Shown here piece after piece: positions 6,829 through 8,599 of a stretch of 8,599 bases of DNA. Each line of letters begins with the position of its first letter. Positions within the stretch are counted from its first letter, which is position 1. Source of the DNA: Bacillota bacterium (lineage in GTDB: Bacteria > Bacillota > Clostridia > Tissierellales > Sedimentibacteraceae); NCBI GenBank assembly GCA_023425285.1, contig JAFACY010000276.1, positions 1 through 8,599 of the forward strand. The letters run 5' to 3'. Below the pieces are notes generated by a model. The model did no database searches and was not told where the DNA came from. It was given only the letters and a program-made list of their open reading frames with translations. The translations under genes and the position numbers were made by a program.

Positions 6829-6854
6829 AAGGCGTTGGGATTTTCCAACGCCTT
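6829..6854. terminator. Terminator-like hairpin, copy 2 of the duplicated stem-loop
   Basis: AAGGCGTTGG (6829-6838) and CCAACGCCTT (6845-6854) form a 10-bp stem with loop GATTTT. It is followed on the plus strand by AAATTTTATTT, so it is a better intrinsic terminator for transcripts coming from hypD than copy 1. It ends five bases before the stop codon of the convergent lipoprotein gene. In the minus direction no T tract follows, so termination of the lipoprotein transcript here is less clear. Confidence 0.65.
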
Positions 6855-6859
6855 AAATT

Positions 6860-7627
6860 TTATTTCTTCCATGCTTCTATTAAGAAGTCTGCAACCCCAT
6901 CATCATATTGATAAAATTGCAGCATCAGCTCACACTCCACTCCGTCAATGGTAACATCCTTGAATGCCATGTCACCGCTTTCTCTCCAGCCGTTTTCCGA
7001 GTGTCTTGCGATGTACTCGTAGCAATTCTCCTCCGTTAAATCAATCAATGAAAAGCTTGCCGAATAATACTGTCCGTTGTCCTTATCGCCGGAGGTTATT
7101 TCTTGTACATATGCCTCGCCGTACAGAGTTCCCTTTTCCGGTTTCAGAACATCACCGATAAATCCGGGCCATTCCGATGATCCCTCATCTAAAACACTCA
7201 TTTGCAGCGTGTCTTTATTATTAAACTGGAAACGGATATTCAGTGTTCCCAATCTTGCTTCATCATCACCTGAAACAACAAATCCTTTATCTTCAAGAAG
7301 TGACATATATTCGCTCAATTCATCCTCATTTGTAGGCGATATTAATATAAGGTAATCATCATTACCGCCGTCACCTGAATTTGTTACCTCTCCATAAGGG
7401 TATTCGGGTACATCATCAGAAATTTTGCCCTTTGGCCATCCGGGTGTTGCCAGCATCGACAATGCTTCGCCCAAATCCTCCATAGCTTCTTCTGATTCTT
7501 TATCATTAACGCCTGAAGCTTCAACGTTTTTAGGCTCATCTGCAGTTTTTTTCTCCGAATTCCCACTACAGCCTGTTATGCTGAACAACAGTAAAAATAA
7601 ACATAGAACAAATGCAATCTTTTTCAT
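6860..7627 (-). CDS. Predicted lipoprotein of unknown function with internal duplication
   Basis: A 255-residue secreted lipoprotein. The N-terminus has two lysines, a hydrophobic core (residues 4-16) and a lipobox SITGC with the lipidated cysteine at C20, followed by a Ser/Lys/Glu-rich linker to about residue 60. The rest appears to be two related units, about 63-147 and 152-252. Each opens with Trp-Pro, then reaches a Tyr-Gly-Glu (78-80 and 169-171), a beta-rich stretch, a helix (EDELSEYMSLLEDKGF, EENCYEYIARHSENGW), and a beta strand ending in an aliphatic/aromatic pattern. The start has a GGAGGT ribosome site (7633-7638 on the plus strand). It lies convergent to hypD and divergent from the response regulator. 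I do not recognise a named family with confidence. Its place beside a Bce-like two-component system suggests, but does not show, a role in envelope stress. Confidence 0.85.
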   Translation of the reverse strand: MKKIAFVLCLFLLLFSITGCSGNSEKKTADEPKNVEASGVNDKESEEAMEDLGEALSMLATPGWPKGKISDDVPEYPYGEVTNSGDGGNDDYLILISPTNEDELSEYMSLLEDKGFVVSGDDEARLGTLNIRFQFNNKDTLQMSVLDEGSSEWPGFIGDVLKPEKGTLYGEAYVQEITSGDKDNGQYYSASFSLIDLTEENCYEYIARHSENGWRESGDMAFKDVTIDGVECELMLQFYQYDDGVADFLIEAWKK

Positions 7628-7669
7628 ACTATACCTCCAAAGAAATTAGTCTCTTATTTATACCATCTT

Positions 7670-7675
7670 ATTATA
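7670..7675 (-). promoter_or_regulatory. Candidate -10 box for the lipoprotein gene
   Basis: A perfect TATAAT on the minus strand, about 43 bases before the lipoprotein ATG. The -35 position at the usual spacing falls inside the inverted repeat 7691-7709 (GGGTGA) and is a poor match to TTGACA. That fits a promoter needing an activator, perhaps the adjacent response regulator. An alternative -10, TATAAA, is at 7657-7662. Confidence 0.4.
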
Positions 7676-7690
7676 AAAAAAGTAATCTGT

Positions 7691-7709
7691 AATCACCCTT
7701 GGGGTGATT
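7691..7709. promoter_or_regulatory. Inverted repeat in the divergent promoter region, candidate operator
   Basis: AATCACCCTTGGGGTGATT has perfect 8-bp arms around TTG. It ends four bases before the -35 of the predicted response-regulator promoter and overlaps the -35 position of the lipoprotein promoter on the other strand. It is G/C-rich in an AT-rich region. A binding site for the neighbouring response regulator is the simplest reading. A weak stem-loop terminator is less likely, since it stands upstream of both genes. Confidence 0.5.
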
Positions 7710-7713
7710 TTGG

Positions 7714-7742
7714 TTGATAAAAATACATCATTAATATAAAAT
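7714..7742 (+). promoter_or_regulatory. Sigma-A promoter for the response regulator-kinase operon
   Basis: TTGATA (7714-7719) and TAAAAT (7737-7742) are separated by 17 bases, and each matches the consensus at five of six positions. The predicted start is near 7749, about 33 bases before the ATG at 7782, with a GGAGG ribosome site at 7772-7776 in between. Confidence 0.6.
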
Positions 7743-7781
7743 AAGTCAAGAGAGTATATAGAACAGAAAACGGAGGCATGT

Positions 7782-8453
7782 ATGTATAATATTTTAATTG
7801 TCGAGGATGATTTAACCATTGCGAACACACTGAAGTCTCACCTTGTAAAATGGGGATACAATGTGGAATATGTAAGAGATTTTAAGAAGGTTACAGAACA
7901 TTTTAACGAATTCAAGCCGCATATTGTTTTGCTGGACGTGATGCTGCCCTTTTTTAACGGATTTCATTGGTGCAATGAAATAAGAAAAATATCAAAGGTA
8001 CCCATCATGTTTATTTCCTCAGCTTCCGACAACATGAATATAGTAATGGCAATGAACATGGGCGGAGATGATTTTATTGTAAAGCCGTTTGATTTGAATG
8101 TTTTAACCGCAAAGATAGGAGCTCTTTTAAGAAGAGCGTATTCACTTCAGGAACAGGTACATGAAATAGAGCACAAAGGTGTGTTGCTGAACTTAAACGA
8201 TACAACTCTCACATACAATGATACAAAAATCGAGCTGACTAAAAATGATTACAGGATAATACAGCTTCTCATGGACAACATAGGAAAGGTGGTATCAAGA
8301 GAAGAAATAATGCAGCACCTGTGGGAAAGTGATCAGTTTATCGACGATAACACATTGACCGTAAATATAACACGGCTGAGAAAAAAACTTTCGGAGGCAG
8401 GGCTTGACAACTTTATTAAAACAAAAAAGGGCATGGGATACATGGTGGATTAA
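7782..8453 (+). CDS. OmpR-family response regulator, BceR/GraR-like
   Basis: A 223-residue DNA-binding response regulator of normal length. The N-terminal receiver domain (about 1-115) carries the acidic pocket D9/D10, the phosphoacceptor D52 in LLDVMLP, the switch Ser in FISS (79-80) and the conserved K101 in VKPFD. A winged-helix domain follows (about 132-223), with the recognition-helix region TLTVNITRLRKKL at 191-203 and the wing KTKKGMGYMVD at the end. The FISSASD and DDNTLTVNITRLRKKL patterns are typical of regulators paired with intramembrane-sensing kinases that answer to peptide antibiotics (BceR, GraR, VraR groups). The start at 7782 is preferred because the ATG four bases earlier reaches a stop after three codons. 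The next gene starts immediately after its TAA, so the two are co-expressed. Specific targets cannot be read, though the inverted repeat upstream is a candidate. Confidence 0.92.
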   Translation: MYNILIVEDDLTIANTLKSHLVKWGYNVEYVRDFKKVTEHFNEFKPHIVLLDVMLPFFNGFHWCNEIRKISKVPIMFISSASDNMNIVMAMNMGGDDFIVKPFDLNVLTAKIGALLRRAYSLQEQVHEIEHKGVLLNLNDTTLTYNDTKIELTKNDYRIIQLLMDNIGKVVSREEIMQHLWESDQFIDDNTLTVNITRLRKKLSEAGLDNFIKTKKGMGYMVD

Positions 8454-8599
8454 ATGAGACAATTTTTGAAATTATTTTTTCAATACCTTGCAGGAAAGAC
8501 CGCGGCTTTAATATCAGCGTCAATTTTTTTCATTGTTTTTATGGTTGTTTTTTCACTTTATTCATTGCCTTCAGAGCCGGTACTGTATGGGGTGCTGCT
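8454..8599 (+). CDS. Sensor histidine kinase, N-terminal fragment (BceS-like), truncated by window end
   Basis: The ATG abuts the response regulator's TAA with no gap, and a weak GGTGG ribosome site lies inside the regulator's last codons. Only 48 codons are visible. A basic N-terminus (MRQFLKLFFQYLAGK) leads into a hydrophobic membrane segment (about residues 16-35), a short turn (SLPSEPV) and the start of a second hydrophobic stretch. A very short loop between two N-terminal helices is what intramembrane-sensing BceS-type kinases show, and the position behind a BceR-like regulator agrees. The kinase domains themselves lie beyond the window, so the call rests on context and this short fragment. 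Confidence 0.75.
   Translation, partial: MRQFLKLFFQYLAGKTAALISASIFFIVFMVVFSLYSLPSEPVLYGVL

Noticed and set aside
6678..6872. Open reading frames across the 6709-6826 element.
   Set aside because: They run through palindromic repeat DNA and hairpins, overlap real genes or terminators, lack ribosome sites and have no recognisable protein features.
7778..7789. ATG at 7778 as start of the response regulator.
   Set aside because: It is in another frame and reaches TAA after three codons; the ATG at 7782 has correct spacing from GGAGG and opens the full receiver domain.
1..8599. tRNA, rRNA, CRISPR array or riboswitch.
   Set aside because: No cloverleaf, no regularly spaced direct repeats and no recognisable riboswitch core was seen on either strand; the structured stretches are explained by hairpins and the palindromic element.

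Overview
The window looks like chromosome from an AT-rich, strictly anaerobic Gram-positive, most likely an amino-acid-fermenting member of Clostridia or Tissierellia. The grounds are the heavy use of AGA/AAA/ATA codons, strong GGAGG ribosome sites, a sigma-54 circuit driving an oxygen-sensitive glycyl-radical enzyme, and a BceRS-type two-component system next to a Gram-positive-style lipoprotein. The exact genus cannot be read from the sequence alone.

Layout. Bases 1-227 hold the 3' end of an unrecognised plus-strand gene whose stop overlaps that of a convergent MATE transporter (224-1585, minus). The MATE gene follows closely behind a PAS/AAA+/Fis-type sigma-54 activator (1614-3008, minus), and the two probably form one operon. 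A 367-base divergent regulatory region (3009-3375) contains a likely sigma-A promoter for the activator and two separate matches to the sigma-54 -24/-12 consensus pointing the other way. These face a glycyl-radical-enzyme activase (3376-4275) and, two bases later, a glycyl-radical enzyme (4278-6647). The enzyme reads as trans-4-hydroxy-L-proline dehydratase (HypD). From 6648 to 6859 lies a non-coding patch with two near-identical hairpins flanking a GC-rich, imperfectly palindromic element of about 118 bp. Then come a minus-strand lipoprotein of unknown function with an internal duplication (6860-7627), a short divergent promoter region with an inverted repeat (7628-7781), an OmpR/BceR-like response regulator (7782-8453), and the first 48 codons of its sensor kinase, cut by the window end.

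How the parts fit. The proposed central module is a hydroxyproline utilisation switch. The divergent activator would sense a signal through its PAS domain and open one or both sigma-54 promoters. The activase would install the glycyl radical on HypD, which dehydrates 4-hydroxyproline to 1-pyrroline-5-carboxylate. A reductase encoded elsewhere would make proline, a Stickland electron acceptor. The right-hand module looks like a separate cell-envelope stress (antimicrobial peptide) sensor that may also control the adjacent lipoprotein.

The most noteworthy signals are the tandem sigma-54 promoters and the palindromic element sitting between duplicated terminator-like hairpins.
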